Below, piece after piece: positions 7,343-15,424 of a stretch of 23,766 nucleotides of DNA. The translations under genes and the position numbers were made by a program. Origin of the DNA: Actinomycetota bacterium. GTDB taxonomy: Bacteria; Actinomycetota; Thermoleophilia; Solirubrobacterales; Solirubrobacteraceae. The notes beneath the pieces were generated by a model. It saw nothing but the letters and a program-made list of their open reading frames with translations, did not search any database and was not told where the DNA came from. How positions within the stretch are numbered: position 1 is the stretch's first letter; the number at the start of each line of letters is the position of its first letter. The stretch covers positions 1 to 23,766 of the forward strand of contig VAWY01000158.1 of NCBI GenBank assembly GCA_005888335.1, given 5' to 3'.

Positions 7343-8874
7343 CGGAACCTCCACAGCGAGACGCCGGGCAGTCGCTCGCGGCCCTGCGCGCGGCGGGCGT
7401 AGCGCAGCGCGCCGACCTGCCGGTCGACGACGCGCCGGTAGCGCGCCTGGTCGAGGAACGAGCCGAGGACGATCACGCGGCGGGCCTCGCGCCGCGTCGG
7501 CAGCGCACCGTCGAGCGGGCGGGCCGCCAGCGCCGGCGCGTAATGCTCGAGCACGTAGCGCAGCTCGGGAGGCTCGTAGAGCACGACGTCGCCCGGGCGC
7601 ATCTCGCGGCCGACGCGCGCGAGCGCCTCGCGGTAGTCGTAGCGGCGCGGGTTGGCCGGGGCGAGCTGCTGGTCGGCCAGCGCGACGGCCAGGACGGCGA
7701 AGACTCCGCCGATGAGCAGTGCGCGCCGTCCGCGGCCCGGCGCCCAGGCCACGGCAAGGCGCGCCATGAGCACGACCGCGAGCGGCGCAGCGGCGATGAA
7801 GTAGCGCACGTCGAACAGGCCCGGCCGGACGGCGCCGAGCGCGAGCAGCGCGGCAGTCGGGCCGAGCGCGCAGCCGAGCAGCAGCGCGGTCGGCCGCCGC
7901 ATCCGCCGCCCGAGCGCCAGCAACGAGGCGAGCATGCCGAGCGGCCACACGGCGGACAGCAGCTCGGTCACGCGGTCGGGATGGAACCCGCCGAGCAGCC
8001 ACGAGAGGTTGGCGGTGACGGTGTAGAACGACTCGCCGCCGGCGATGTCGGCGGCGCCCGCGTAGCCGCCGCCCGTGCCCGTCGCGTGCACCTGGCTCGC
8101 AGCGAGCACGCCGAGCGGGACGAGCTGCCACGCCAGCACGACGCCGCTCACCCCCCACGCCGCGACCCCGGGGCGGCGGCTGCGCACGTAGCCGACCGCG
8201 AACGCGGCCTGCGTGCACAGCACGAGCAGCGCGGCGAACCAGTGCGTCCACAGCAGCAGCGCCGCGGCGAGGGTGTAGAGCGCCCAGTCGCCCGCGCCGC
8301 CGCGGCGCAGCACGCGGGCGCAGCCGAGCACGGCGAGCACCGCGAACAGCGTCACGAACGCGTACATCCGCGCCTCCTGCGCGTACCAGACGAGCAGCGG
8401 CGCGACCGTGCCGAACAGCGCCGCGACGACGCCGGTGCGCCGGTCGTAGAGCTCGGAGGCGAGCGCGTAGAGCCCCGGAACGACGAGGACGCCCGCGATG
8501 AGCGACGGCGCCCGCACGGCGAGGTCCCCGTCGCCGAGCAGGCGCACCGTCGCCCACAGCACCAGGTGGTGCAGCGGCGGGTGGCGATCGCTCTGCGCGA
8601 GGCTCTGGATCAGGTCGGCGATCGGCAGGCGGGCCTGATGGACGCTGATCGCCTCGTCGAGCCACAGGCCGCGGGGGATGGCCAGGCGGATGGCGGTCGC
8701 GGCCACCACGAGCGCAGCGACCATGGCCAGGGCGGGCCCGCGCCCGAGATCCGCGCCTCCGCGCACCGGGGAGCGGCCGCGGACCGGCAGCGGCCCGGCG
8801 GCCGTGCGGCGCGAGCTCGGGCGGGCGGGCACGGCGCGGCCGCGCCGCACGGGTGTCGGGTCGAGTACCGGCAT
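7339..8874 (-). CDS. GT-C superfamily membrane glycosyltransferase (GT39/ArnT/PMT-like)
   Basis: 511 residues. A basic cytoplasmic N-terminus of about 45 residues precedes the first membrane helix (about 50-66). The first periplasmic loop carries WLDEAISVHQ with the Asp-Glu pair (73-74) typical of GT-C active sites. HPPLHH (98-103) and YAQEARMYA, typical of the ArnT/PMT group, follow. Some ten or more hydrophobic segments are visible, and a soluble C-terminal part ends GVSLWRFR. GT-C enzymes transfer a sugar from a polyprenyl-phosphate donor outside the membrane. As first gene of the cluster, coupled by GTGA to the GT2 gene, it may modify the polymer or a lipid carrier. The ATG at 8874 has no clear ribosome site; a later start (Met51) is possible but less likely. 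Confidence 0.85.
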   Translation of the reverse strand: MPVLDPTPVRRGRAVPARPSSRRTAAGPLPVRGRSPVRGGADLGRGPALAMVAALVVAATAIRLAIPRGLWLDEAISVHQARLPIADLIQSLAQSDRHPPLHHLVLWATVRLLGDGDLAVRAPSLIAGVLVVPGLYALASELYDRRTGVVAALFGTVAPLLVWYAQEARMYAFVTLFAVLAVLGCARVLRRGGAGDWALYTLAAALLLWTHWFAALLVLCTQAAFAVGYVRSRRPGVAAWGVSGVVLAWQLVPLGVLAASQVHATGTGGGYAGAADIAGGESFYTVTANLSWLLGGFHPDRVTELLSAVWPLGMLASLLALGRRMRRPTALLLGCALGPTAALLALGAVRPGLFDVRYFIAAAPLAVVLMARLAVAWAPGRGRRALLIGGVFAVLAVALADQQLAPANPRRYDYREALARVGREMRPGDVVLYEPPELRYVLEHYAPALAARPLDGALPTRREARRVIVLGSFLDQARYRRVVDRQVGALRYARRAQGRERLPGVSLWRFR

Positions 8875-9052
8875 GAGGGATGGCGCGACCCAGGGCGGAG
8901 CGGGCCGTCGCGAGCGCCGGATGTACCCACTTCAGCGCCAAGAACACCTAAAGATCCTGATCTGTGACGAATGTCCACCTCGATTCTGGACCGCCGGTCC
9001 AAGGTTGTCGGCCATCGCGCAACGACGACCCTCGCGGGGGGTTACATCAGAC
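8875..9052. promoter_or_regulatory. Divergent intergenic region between polysaccharide cluster and kinase gene
   Basis: 178 bases with lower GC than the flanks, so it probably holds promoters for both directions. Two short dyads are visible: AGATC-CT-GATCT (8952-8963) and GGACCG-C-CGGTCC (8988-9000). I could not identify a convincing -35/-10 pair. The dyads are candidate operators only. Confidence 0.4.
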
Positions 9053-10894
9053 GTGCTCCGACCGGGAAGCGTGTTCGCGCACTACGAGCTCGAGGCGGTC
9101 GCCGGCAGCGGCGGGATGGGCGTGGTCTACCGCGCCCGCGACCTCAGGCTCGGCCGGCGCGTCGCGTTGAAGATCATCGCGCCCCACCTCGCGCGCCAGC
9201 CGCTGGTGCGCGAGCGCCTGAACCGCGAGGCGACGGCCGCGGCGGCCGTCGACCACCCGAACGTGGTCGCGCTCTACGAGGCCGGCGAGCACGACGACAC
9301 GGTCTACATCGCGACGCGCTGGGTCGACGGCACCACGCTGGCCGGGCTCGTCGAGCGCGAGGGCGGCCTGGATGCCGGCCGGGCGGCGCGGCTGCTCGTC
9401 CAGGTCGCCGGGGCGCTACAGGCCGCACACGACGCCGGCCTGGTCCACCGCGACGTCACGCCGACGAACGTCATCGTCGACGCGCGCGACCACGCCTACC
9501 TGACCGACTTCGGCCTGACGCGCCGCGCCACCGACGTGACCGGGCTGACGGCCACCGGGCAGCTGCTCGGCACACTCGACTACGTCGCCCCCGAGCAGAT
9601 CGAGGGGCGCGCGGTCGACCGGCGCGCCGACCTCTACAGCCTCGGCTGCCTCGGCTGGTTCGTGCTCTGCGGCGAGGCGCCGTTCCCCCGCGACGGCCAC
9701 GCGGCCAAGCTCTACGCCCATCTCTCCGCCGAGTACGCGCCGGTGCGCGAGCGCAGGCCCGACGTGCCCGCGGAGATCGACGGGGCGCTGCGGCGAGCCA
9801 TGGCGAAGGACCCGGGCGAGCGCCAGGCGTCCGCCGCCGCGTTCGCCGAGGAGATCGCCGCGGCGGTCGGCTCGCCGGCCGTGCCGGTGCCCGCCTCAAA
9901 CACCCGCGTCGAGGTCGAGGCCGACCGCAGCGCCCGGGAACCCGCGCCGGCCGGGCGGCGCCGCCGGCGCCGGCCCGACCGGGCCGTCAGCGTGCTGTGC
10001 GCCGCCATGCTGCTCGCCGCCCCGGCCGCGCTCTACGCCGGCCTGCACGACCGGGGTGCCGGGGTGCAGACCTTTGCGCTCGGGAGTGCGGCGGCGGCCG
10101 TGAGCGCGGACGCGGGGCGGATCGTCGTGGCCGGTGGGCCGAGCGGCACGGTGACCAGCCTCCCCGACGCGCCGTCCACCGCGTCGCGCCGGGTCATCGA
10201 CGTCGGCGGCCCGGTCACCCATGCGCAGGACTCCGGCGGGCGACTCTACGTCGCCGGCGCACGCCGGCTCACGATCCTCGAAGCCCGCCCCGGGGGTCAG
10301 AGCCCTGCCGGACGGCGCGTCACCTTGCCCGGCACGGCGGGCGCCCTCACAGCCGAGCGCGGCGTCGCCTGGATCGCGCTCGCGCACGCGGACGCGCTCG
10401 TGCACGTCGCCGGCCTCGTCGCCCGCACCGTCGCCCTCCCCAACCCCGCCGCCGACGTCCAGGTCGCACGGCGCACGCTGTGGGTGGCCGACGCGACGGC
10501 CGGCACCGTGCAGCGCCGCGACGCGCGGTCGGGCCGGCCGCTGGCCCCGCCCGTCCGCGTCGGTCGCCGCCCGGTGGCGCTGGCGGTGGCGGGCGGCGCG
10601 GTCTGGGTGGTCGACGCCGGCCGCAGCGCGCTCGTGCGCCTGGACCGGCGCACGGGGCAGCGCGTCGGCGCCCCGATCCCCGTCGCCGGCCGGCCGGTCT
10701 CGGTCGCCGCCGACGACCGCCAGGTCTGGGTCGTCTCACAGGGGCGGAACATCGTGACGCGCGTCGACGCGCGTAGCGGCCGGCCTGTCGACGAGGTCGG
10801 CGTGCCGCGGGGGGCGTCCTCGATCGCGCTGACGCCGTCGGCCGCCTGGGTCACGAGCGCCCGGGGGTGGCTGACGCGCCTGCCGCGCGTTTAG
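9053..10894 (+). CDS. Transmembrane Ser/Thr protein kinase with extracytoplasmic beta-propeller (PknB/PknD-like)
   Basis: 613 residues from the GTG at 9053, chosen because the kinase fold begins at once (VFAHYELEAVAGSG) and a GGGGGG tract lies about 11 bases upstream. Kinase motifs: Gly loop GSGGMG (18-23), VALK with Lys40, Glu59, HRD (132-134), Asn139, DFG (152-154) and APEQ (179-182). The catalytic loop reads HRDVTPTNV, so the usual Lys two residues after Asp is Thr136. A basic juxtamembrane segment (301-310) and one membrane helix (about 311-331) are followed by about 280 outer residues with repeats ending in VWVVD, LWVADA or VWVVSQ, as in NHL/YVTN-type propellers. An outer propeller on a Hanks-type kinase suggests sensing at the cell surface, as in PknD. 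Neighbouring polysaccharide and cellulase genes suggest wall or polymer signals (inference). Confidence 0.92.
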   Translation: MLRPGSVFAHYELEAVAGSGGMGVVYRARDLRLGRRVALKIIAPHLARQPLVRERLNREATAAAAVDHPNVVALYEAGEHDDTVYIATRWVDGTTLAGLVEREGGLDAGRAARLLVQVAGALQAAHDAGLVHRDVTPTNVIVDARDHAYLTDFGLTRRATDVTGLTATGQLLGTLDYVAPEQIEGRAVDRRADLYSLGCLGWFVLCGEAPFPRDGHAAKLYAHLSAEYAPVRERRPDVPAEIDGALRRAMAKDPGERQASAAAFAEEIAAAVGSPAVPVPASNTRVEVEADRSAREPAPAGRRRRRRPDRAVSVLCAAMLLAAPAALYAGLHDRGAGVQTFALGSAAAAVSADAGRIVVAGGPSGTVTSLPDAPSTASRRVIDVGGPVTHAQDSGGRLYVAGARRLTILEARPGGQSPAGRRVTLPGTAGALTAERGVAWIALAHADALVHVAGLVARTVALPNPAADVQVARRTLWVADATAGTVQRRDARSGRPLAPPVRVGRRPVALAVAGGAVWVVDAGRSALVRLDRRTGQRVGAPIPVAGRPVSVAADDRQVWVVSQGRNIVTRVDARSGRPVDEVGVPRGASSIALTPSAAWVTSARGWLTRLPRV

Positions 10895-10897
10895 CCC

Positions 10898-10945
10898 GGA
10901 TCCATCGATAGATCGTGGATGCGAGCCGCGAGAATCGGTGGATCC
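10898..10945. repeat. Palindromic repeat element, short form (copy 1)
   Basis: The left end GGATCCATCGAT and the right end ATCGGTGGATCC are inverted repeats with one mismatch. The left module runs 10898-10925 (ending GTGGATGCGAG) and the right module 10926-10945 (CCGCGAGAATCGG onward). Both modules recur at 21690-21716 and 21819-21837, where about 100 bases separate them. It begins 3 bases after the kinase stop and lies before the end of the convergent GH6 gene, so it may end transcripts from both sides. Confidence 0.75.
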
Positions 10946-10962
10946 AGGGTTTTGGTTGCCAG

Positions 10963-12231
10963 CTACCAGCCGGCGCGCTGCGCCAGCCCGAGCGCGTACT
11001 CCGGCCACCACGTCCCGGCCGGCGGCCCGCCGTTGCAGGCGCCGTCGGACTCGCCCGGAGCCTTGACCCACAGGTACGCGTCGACCAGCGGTCGCCCCGT
11101 GTCGGTGGTCGGCGGCGTGCCGAGGCCACGGCCCGGCGGGTTGCACCAGACGTCGCCCGGGGCCGGCCCGGCGCCGTTGCGGCTCGTGTCGATGACGAAG
11201 GGCACGCCGCCGCCGAGCGCCGCCGAGACGGCGAGCCCGTAGGCCTCCGAGTCCGCGGTCGAGCGGAAGTTCGAGACGTTGAGCGCGAAGCCGCGGGCGG
11301 CGCCGATGCCGGCCGAGCGCAGCCGCGCCGCCATGACGCCGGCCGGCTGCCAGGCGGCGTTGCCGGCGTCCAGGTAGACGGCGGCGGACCGGTCGGCGGC
11401 GAGCGCGCGCACGGCGTAGGCGAGCAGCTCCATGCGCGTGGCCTGCTCGGCCGCGGGCAGGCAGTCCAGGCCGGCCAGAGCGTCGGGCTCGAGGATCACC
11501 GCCGCCCGCGCATCGCCCAGTCCGGCGGCGAAGGCGTCGATCCACCGCCGGTAGGCGTCGGCCGCGCCGCTGCCGCCGGCCGAGTACCCGCCGCAGTCGC
11601 GCGCCGGGATGTTGTATGCCACGTAGACGGCCGTCGCGCCCGCCGCCGCGATCCGGGCGGTGCGGGCGGCGACGGCCGCGCGGACGTCGCCGTTCCAGTC
11701 GCCGAACCAGTCGGCGACCGGCCGGCCGGCGAGCTTGTCCATCGCCGCGGCGTCCGCGGGCCGCGTCGCGCGCCAGGCGTCGGCCTGGCGGCGCGCGTTG
11801 GAGTCGGGGTCGATGTAGAGGCGTGCGTCGGCGAGCGGGCCGGCTGGCGCGAGCGGCTCGGGCGGCGAGCCAGGCGCAGCGGCCGCCGCCGGCGGAACGG
11901 CCGGCCGGGGCGCGGGGGCGGGCCTCGTCGCCTGCTTGCGCTTGCGCCGCACGCGCCGATGCGCGGAGCAGGTGCGGTGGTGATGGTGGTGCGCACACCC
12001 GTGGCGGTGCCGCGGCTTGCGCGCGTCGGCCGACGGCGCCGCGCAGCCCAGGACGGCGGCCAGGCAGAGCACGGTGAGGAGCGCGAAGCGTGCGATGGAG
12101 CAAGCATCGGGCGCGGCGCCGCACGCCTTGAGCGCCCTGCGCCACGCGTGATGTATGTCGCGAGCCGATATCGCCGGCGATAACGTTTGCGCGCCCGCGG
12201 CGTCTAAAAGACCATGCGCAGCGCCGTTCAC
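10963..12231 (-). CDS. Secreted glycoside hydrolase family 6 (endoglucanase/cellobiohydrolase-like)
   Basis: GH6 signatures are clear: VYVAYNIPARDCGGYSAGG, ILEPDALA with the catalytic-acid Asp, YLDAGNAAW, NVSNF, FVIDTSRNG and WVKAPGESDG. GH6 enzymes hydrolyse beta-1,4-glucan with inversion. No carbohydrate-binding module is visible. A hydrophobic signal (FALLTVLCLAAVLGCAAPSADA, possibly ending at a lipobox Cys) is followed by a His/Arg/Lys-rich linker containing HHHHH, then Pro/Ala-rich spacer. The start is unclear: GTG at 12231 leaves about 60 residues before the signal and overlaps the divergent gene; GTG at 12072 cuts into the signal; no ATG, GTG or TTG lies at the ideal place. A rare ATC just before ARFALL would give a normal signal peptide. 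Family is sure; the N-terminus is not. Confidence 0.88.
   Translation of the reverse strand: MNGAAHGLLDAAGAQTLSPAISARDIHHAWRRALKACGAAPDACSIARFALLTVLCLAAVLGCAAPSADARKPRHRHGCAHHHHHRTCSAHRRVRRKRKQATRPAPAPRPAVPPAAAAAPGSPPEPLAPAGPLADARLYIDPDSNARRQADAWRATRPADAAAMDKLAGRPVADWFGDWNGDVRAAVAARTARIAAAGATAVYVAYNIPARDCGGYSAGGSGAADAYRRWIDAFAAGLGDARAAVILEPDALAGLDCLPAAEQATRMELLAYAVRALAADRSAAVYLDAGNAAWQPAGVMAARLRSAGIGAARGFALNVSNFRSTADSEAYGLAVSAALGGGVPFVIDTSRNGAGPAPGDVWCNPPGRGLGTPPTTDTGRPLVDAYLWVKAPGESDGACNGGPPAGTWWPEYALGLAQRAGW
12169..12182. promoter_or_regulatory. Perfect 14-base palindrome in the GH6/ATPase divergent region
   Basis: TATCGCCGGCGATA is fully self-complementary. It lies 31 bases before the ATG at 12214, in a locally AT-richer stretch, so it could be an operator overlapping divergent promoters. 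No regulator is identified. Confidence 0.4.
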
Positions 12232-12630
12232 CCCCTCGCCCCTCGCTGGACCGGGACCTGGAACGCGGAACCGGACGCGGTCTCGGCGATCCGGCACGCG
12301 CTCTTACGCTACGCCGACACCGCGGGCGCGTCGGAACGCACGCGCGACGCGGTCGGGCTCGCCGTCTCCGAGGCGGCCACCAACGCGGTCGTCCACGCCT
12401 ACGTCGACCACGACGAGCCCGGATCGATCGTGATCACCTCCTGGCTGATCGACGCGCACCGGCTGCGCGTCGTGGTCGCCGACGACGGCCGCGGCATGCA
12501 GCCGCGCACCGACAGCCCCGGCATGGGGCTCGGGCTGCCGCTCATGGCGCAGGTCGCCCAGAAGCTCGTGATCGAGAGCGCCCCGCAGCAGGGCACCGAG
12601 GTCACGATGGATTTCCAGCTGCTGACGTAG
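12214..12630 (+). CDS. RsbW-like GHKL ATP-binding protein (putative anti-sigma factor kinase)
   Basis: 138 residues made almost entirely of one HATPase domain. The N box is SEAATNAVVHAY (Glu53, Asn57), the G1 box is DDGRGM (90-95) and the G2 box is GMGLGLPL (103-110). There is no phosphoacceptor His domain or membrane helix, as in RsbW/SpoIIAB-type Ser/Thr kinases that bind sigma-B-like factors and phosphorylate anti-anti-sigma proteins. No sigma factor or STAS partner lies beside it, which is common for orphan RsbW-like proteins in actinobacteria. The ATG has no ribosome site (CTAAAAGACC precedes it), suggesting leaderless translation. The MFS gene starts 7 bases after its stop, so the two are probably cotranscribed. 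Confidence 0.82.
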   Translation: MRSAVHPLAPRWTGTWNAEPDAVSAIRHALLRYADTAGASERTRDAVGLAVSEAATNAVVHAYVDHDEPGSIVITSWLIDAHRLRVVVADDGRGMQPRTDSPGMGLGLPLMAQVAQKLVIESAPQQGTEVTMDFQLLT

Positions 12631-12637
12631 CAGTAGC

Positions 12638-14593
12638 TTGGTGGAGGTGAGCGCCGCCTCCGCCGCCGCCGCCGACTTCCCCGCGGCGCTCACGCAGCGC
12701 ACCCGCGTGCGCGTGGTGATCGCCTCGCTGATGCTGGTGATGCTGCTCGCGGCGCTCGACCAGACGATCGTGTCGACCGCGCTGCCGACGATCGTCGGCG
12801 AGCTCGGCGGCCTCGAGCACCTGTCGTGGGTGGTCACGGCCTACCTGCTGGCCGTCACGATCGTCACCCCGCTGTACGGCAAGCTCGGGGATCTGTACGG
12901 ACGCAAGCGCGTCCTGCAGGTGGCGCTCGGGCTGTTCCTGCTCGGCTCGGCACTGTGCGGCGCGGCGCAGGACATGACGGAGCTGATCGCCTTCCGCGCC
13001 GTGCAGGGCCTCGGTGGCGGCGGCCTGATGGTCAGCGCCCAGGCGGCGATCGGCGACGTCGTCTCGCCGCGCGAGCGCGGCCGCTTCCTGGGCGCCTTCG
13101 GCGCGGTGTTCGGCGTGGCGAGCGTCGCCGGGCCGCTCATCGGCGGCTTCTTCACCAGCCACGCGACCTGGCGCTGGATCTTCTACGTCAACCTCCCGCT
13201 CGGCGCCGCCGCCTTCGTCGCCCTGGCGTTCGCGCTGCCGAGCGCGACAGAGCGCGTCCGCCACGCGATCGACTACGCCGGCACGGCGCTGCTCGCCATC
13301 GCGCTGAGCGCGCTCGTCCTGCTGACCACGCTCGGAGGGACGAGCTATGCGTGGGGGTCGCCGTTCATCGTCTTCCTCGGCGCGCTGGCCGTGGTCGGGA
13401 TAGTCGGGTTCGCCGTCGCCGAGCGCCGCGCGGCCGAGCCCGTCCTCCCGCCGGCGCTGGCGCGCAACCGCGTCTTCGTCGTCACCAGCGCGATCGGGCT
13501 CGTCGTCGGCTTCGCGCTGTTCGGCGCGCTGACCTACCTGCCGCTCTTCCAGCAGGTCGTGCGCGAGCAGAGCCCCACGTCGTCGGGATTGCAGCTGTTC
13601 CCGCTCATGGGCGGGCTGCTGGCGTCGTCGATCGCCTCGGGCCAGGTCATCTCGCGCAGCGGGCGCTACAAGCCCTTCCCGATCGCGGGCACGGCGATCG
13701 CCACCACCGGGCTGGTGCTGCTCGCGGGTCTGCACGCGTCCACGTCGACGCCCGACGCGGCGCTGCGCATGCTCGTGCTCGGACTCGGGCTGGGCATGGT
13801 CATGCAGGTGCTCGTGCTCGCCGTGCAGAACGCGGTCCCGTACGAGCAGCTCGGCGTGGCCACGTCGGGGGCGACGCTGTTTCGCTCGATCGGCGGCTCG
13901 CTCGGCACCGCCGTCCTCGGCGCGGTCTTCGCCAACCACCTGACGGCGCGGCTGGGGGCGGGCGGGCCGGCGCTCGGCGGCGCCCAGGTCAACCCCGCCG
14001 CGCTGGAGCGCCTGCCCGCGCGTGTGCACGAGCGCTACGTGACCGCGTTCATGGACTCGCTGCACCTGGTGTTCGTCGTCGCCGCGGTGGTGATGGCGGT
14101 CGCGTTCGTGCTCACCTGGCTGCTCGAGGAGCGCCCGCTGCGCCAGACGGTGGAGACCGCCGGCGTCGCCGAGGCCTTCGCGCCGCCGCAGGACAGCGAC
14201 TCGGCTCGCGAGCTCACCCGCACGCTGAGCCGCCTCGTCGGGCGCGAGCGCACGCGCCGCTACATCGAGCGGATGGTCGCCGAGGCGGGCCTCGATCTCT
14301 CGCCGGCCGAGGCGTGGCTGCTGCGGCGCGTCGAGGACGGCGGTGAGGTGCCGCACCGCGAGACGCTCGTCGCCGCCCGCGGGCAGCTGCTCGGCCGCGG
14401 GCTCGTGATCGAGCGCAACGGCGCCGGGCTCGCGCTGACCGACCCCGGCCGCTTGACGGCGGACCGCCTGCACGAGGCCCACTGCGTGTGCCTGCGCCGG
14501 CTGCTCGCCGACTGGCCGGCGGGCGACGAGCCCGAGCTGCAGCCGATCATCACGCGACTTGCCCGGGAGCTGGCGACGACCCCGCGAAGCTGA
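12638..14593 (+). CDS. DHA2-type MFS multidrug exporter with C-terminal winged-helix (MarR-like) extension
   Basis: 651 residues if it starts at TTG 12638; GTGs at 12641 and 12647 are equally possible. The 14-helix drug:H+ antiporter (EmrB/QacA) group is shown by LDQTIVSTALPTIVGELGG (40-58), motif A GKLGDLYGRKR (81-91), RAVQGLGGGG (120-129) and motif C AGPLIGG (164-170). Expected role: proton-coupled export of lipophilic compounds. Membrane helices end near 496. The last ~130 residues are soluble: LSPAEAWLLRRVEDGG, a recognition-helix-like stretch, then GLVIERNGAGLALTDPGR, which looks like the wing of a MarR-type winged helix (about 553-610). Its 3' end overlaps the convergent peptidase by 44 bases. 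Confidence 0.88.
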   Translation: MVEVSAASAAAADFPAALTQRTRVRVVIASLMLVMLLAALDQTIVSTALPTIVGELGGLEHLSWVVTAYLLAVTIVTPLYGKLGDLYGRKRVLQVALGLFLLGSALCGAAQDMTELIAFRAVQGLGGGGLMVSAQAAIGDVVSPRERGRFLGAFGAVFGVASVAGPLIGGFFTSHATWRWIFYVNLPLGAAAFVALAFALPSATERVRHAIDYAGTALLAIALSALVLLTTLGGTSYAWGSPFIVFLGALAVVGIVGFAVAERRAAEPVLPPALARNRVFVVTSAIGLVVGFALFGALTYLPLFQQVVREQSPTSSGLQLFPLMGGLLASSIASGQVISRSGRYKPFPIAGTAIATTGLVLLAGLHASTSTPDAALRMLVLGLGLGMVMQVLVLAVQNAVPYEQLGVATSGATLFRSIGGSLGTAVLGAVFANHLTARLGAGGPALGGAQVNPAALERLPARVHERYVTAFMDSLHLVFVVAAVVMAVAFVLTWLLEERPLRQTVETAGVAEAFAPPQDSDSARELTRTLSRLVGRERTRRYIERMVAEAGLDLSPAEAWLLRRVEDGGEVPHRETLVAARGQLLGRGLVIERNGAGLALTDPGRLTADRLHEAHCVCLRRLLADWPAGDEPELQPIITRLARELATTPRS

Positions 14594-15356
14594 TCGAGAA
14601 CGCGTCGCCGGTGCTCGACAGCGCGCCCGGCGTCGCGCCGCCCGCGCTCGTCATGTCGCCGGCAAAGCGCGGGTCGCCGTCGGGCAGGTCTTCCAGCGAG
14701 ATCGCCACCGCGGACCACGCGGGATCGCGGATCGCGCCGGCGTGACCGCCGGTCGTCGTCGCGCGCGCCGCCGTGAAGCTCGCGGTGCCGAAGTCGGCCA
14801 GCGGCTGGGTCGCGCAGAAGCCGCGCTCGTCGCACAGCGACGGCGCCTCGGCCATCCACTCGGCGGACGTCGTGTCGACGGTGACGGCGCGCAGCGTCCT
14901 GGTCACCGCGGCGCCGGTCGTCCGGTCGACCAGGTGCAGGCGGACCCGGTGGGCGCTCACCGCGACGCTCGCGGCGATCGTGTCGCCCGCGCGAACGTTG
15001 AGCTTGACCGTCACGGCGGCGGCCGGGACGAGCTCGTACCAGGCGGTGTAGTGGGCGGTGCCGGTCGAGTCGCAGTCGGCGGCGGTGCCGATCTGCTCGA
15101 GCGCCTGGGAGGTCGTCCGGTAGCCGCCGAGGCCGACCCAGTAGGCCGAGTAGGCGCGGTCGCCCGTGCAGGTGACGGCGGGCTGGACCCAGGTGCCGCT
15201 GACGCGCCGGAAGCGGGTCCCCTTGCGGGCGACGGCGTAGCCCGCCCAGTTCGAGCTCGTGGACTCGATCGTCGCGGCGGCGGCGGGGGCGGCGGGGAGG
15301 GCGAGCAGCACGGCGGCGGCGAGCGCGAGCTTGGCGAGGGGGCGTTTCGGGCTCAT
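14550..15356 (-). CDS. Secreted G1-family (glutamic, eqolisin-type) peptidase
   Basis: 268 residues with a signal peptide (KRPLAKLALAAAVLLALPAAPAAA, cleavage near 27). The mature part shows NWAGY (36-40), YWVGLGGY (72-79) with LEQIGT (Gln88, the expected catalytic Gln), AWYELVP, and SAEWMAEAP (165-171, containing the expected catalytic Glu). Together these identify the eqolisin fold. Fungal members are acid endopeptidases; bacterial homologues such as this are common in actinobacteria but mostly untested. The ATG at 15356 lacks a strong ribosome site. A TCTTAG hexamer sits about 30 bases upstream in this gene's direction (15381-15386), but without the CACAA partner seen at the other promoters. 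Confidence 0.85.
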   Translation of the reverse strand: MSPKRPLAKLALAAAVLLALPAAPAAAATIESTSSNWAGYAVARKGTRFRRVSGTWVQPAVTCTGDRAYSAYWVGLGGYRTTSQALEQIGTAADCDSTGTAHYTAWYELVPAAAVTVKLNVRAGDTIAASVAVSAHRVRLHLVDRTTGAAVTRTLRAVTVDTTSAEWMAEAPSLCDERGFCATQPLADFGTASFTAARATTTGGHAGAIRDPAWSAVAISLEDLPDGDPRFAGDMTSAGGATPGALSSTGDAFSISFAGSSPAPGQVA

Positions 15357-15424
15357 GCCTGCGCAGGCTCGCGCCCCGGCCTAAGACCGCCCTGTGACGC
15401 GGCTGGGAGGTTGCTCAGAGAGAC

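Noticed and set aside
8946..8971. Fourth copy of the TCTTAG box (CCTAAAGATC and TGTGACGAA look similar).
   Set aside because: Order and spacing of the parts do not match the other three copies.
11930..12010. HHHHH stretch as a vector tag.
   Set aside because: It lies inside a natural linker of a native GH6 gene with normal flanking sequence.
14550..14593. Frameshift at the MFS/peptidase junction.
   Set aside because: Both frames end cleanly; a 44-base overlap of converging genes is ordinary in a dense genome.
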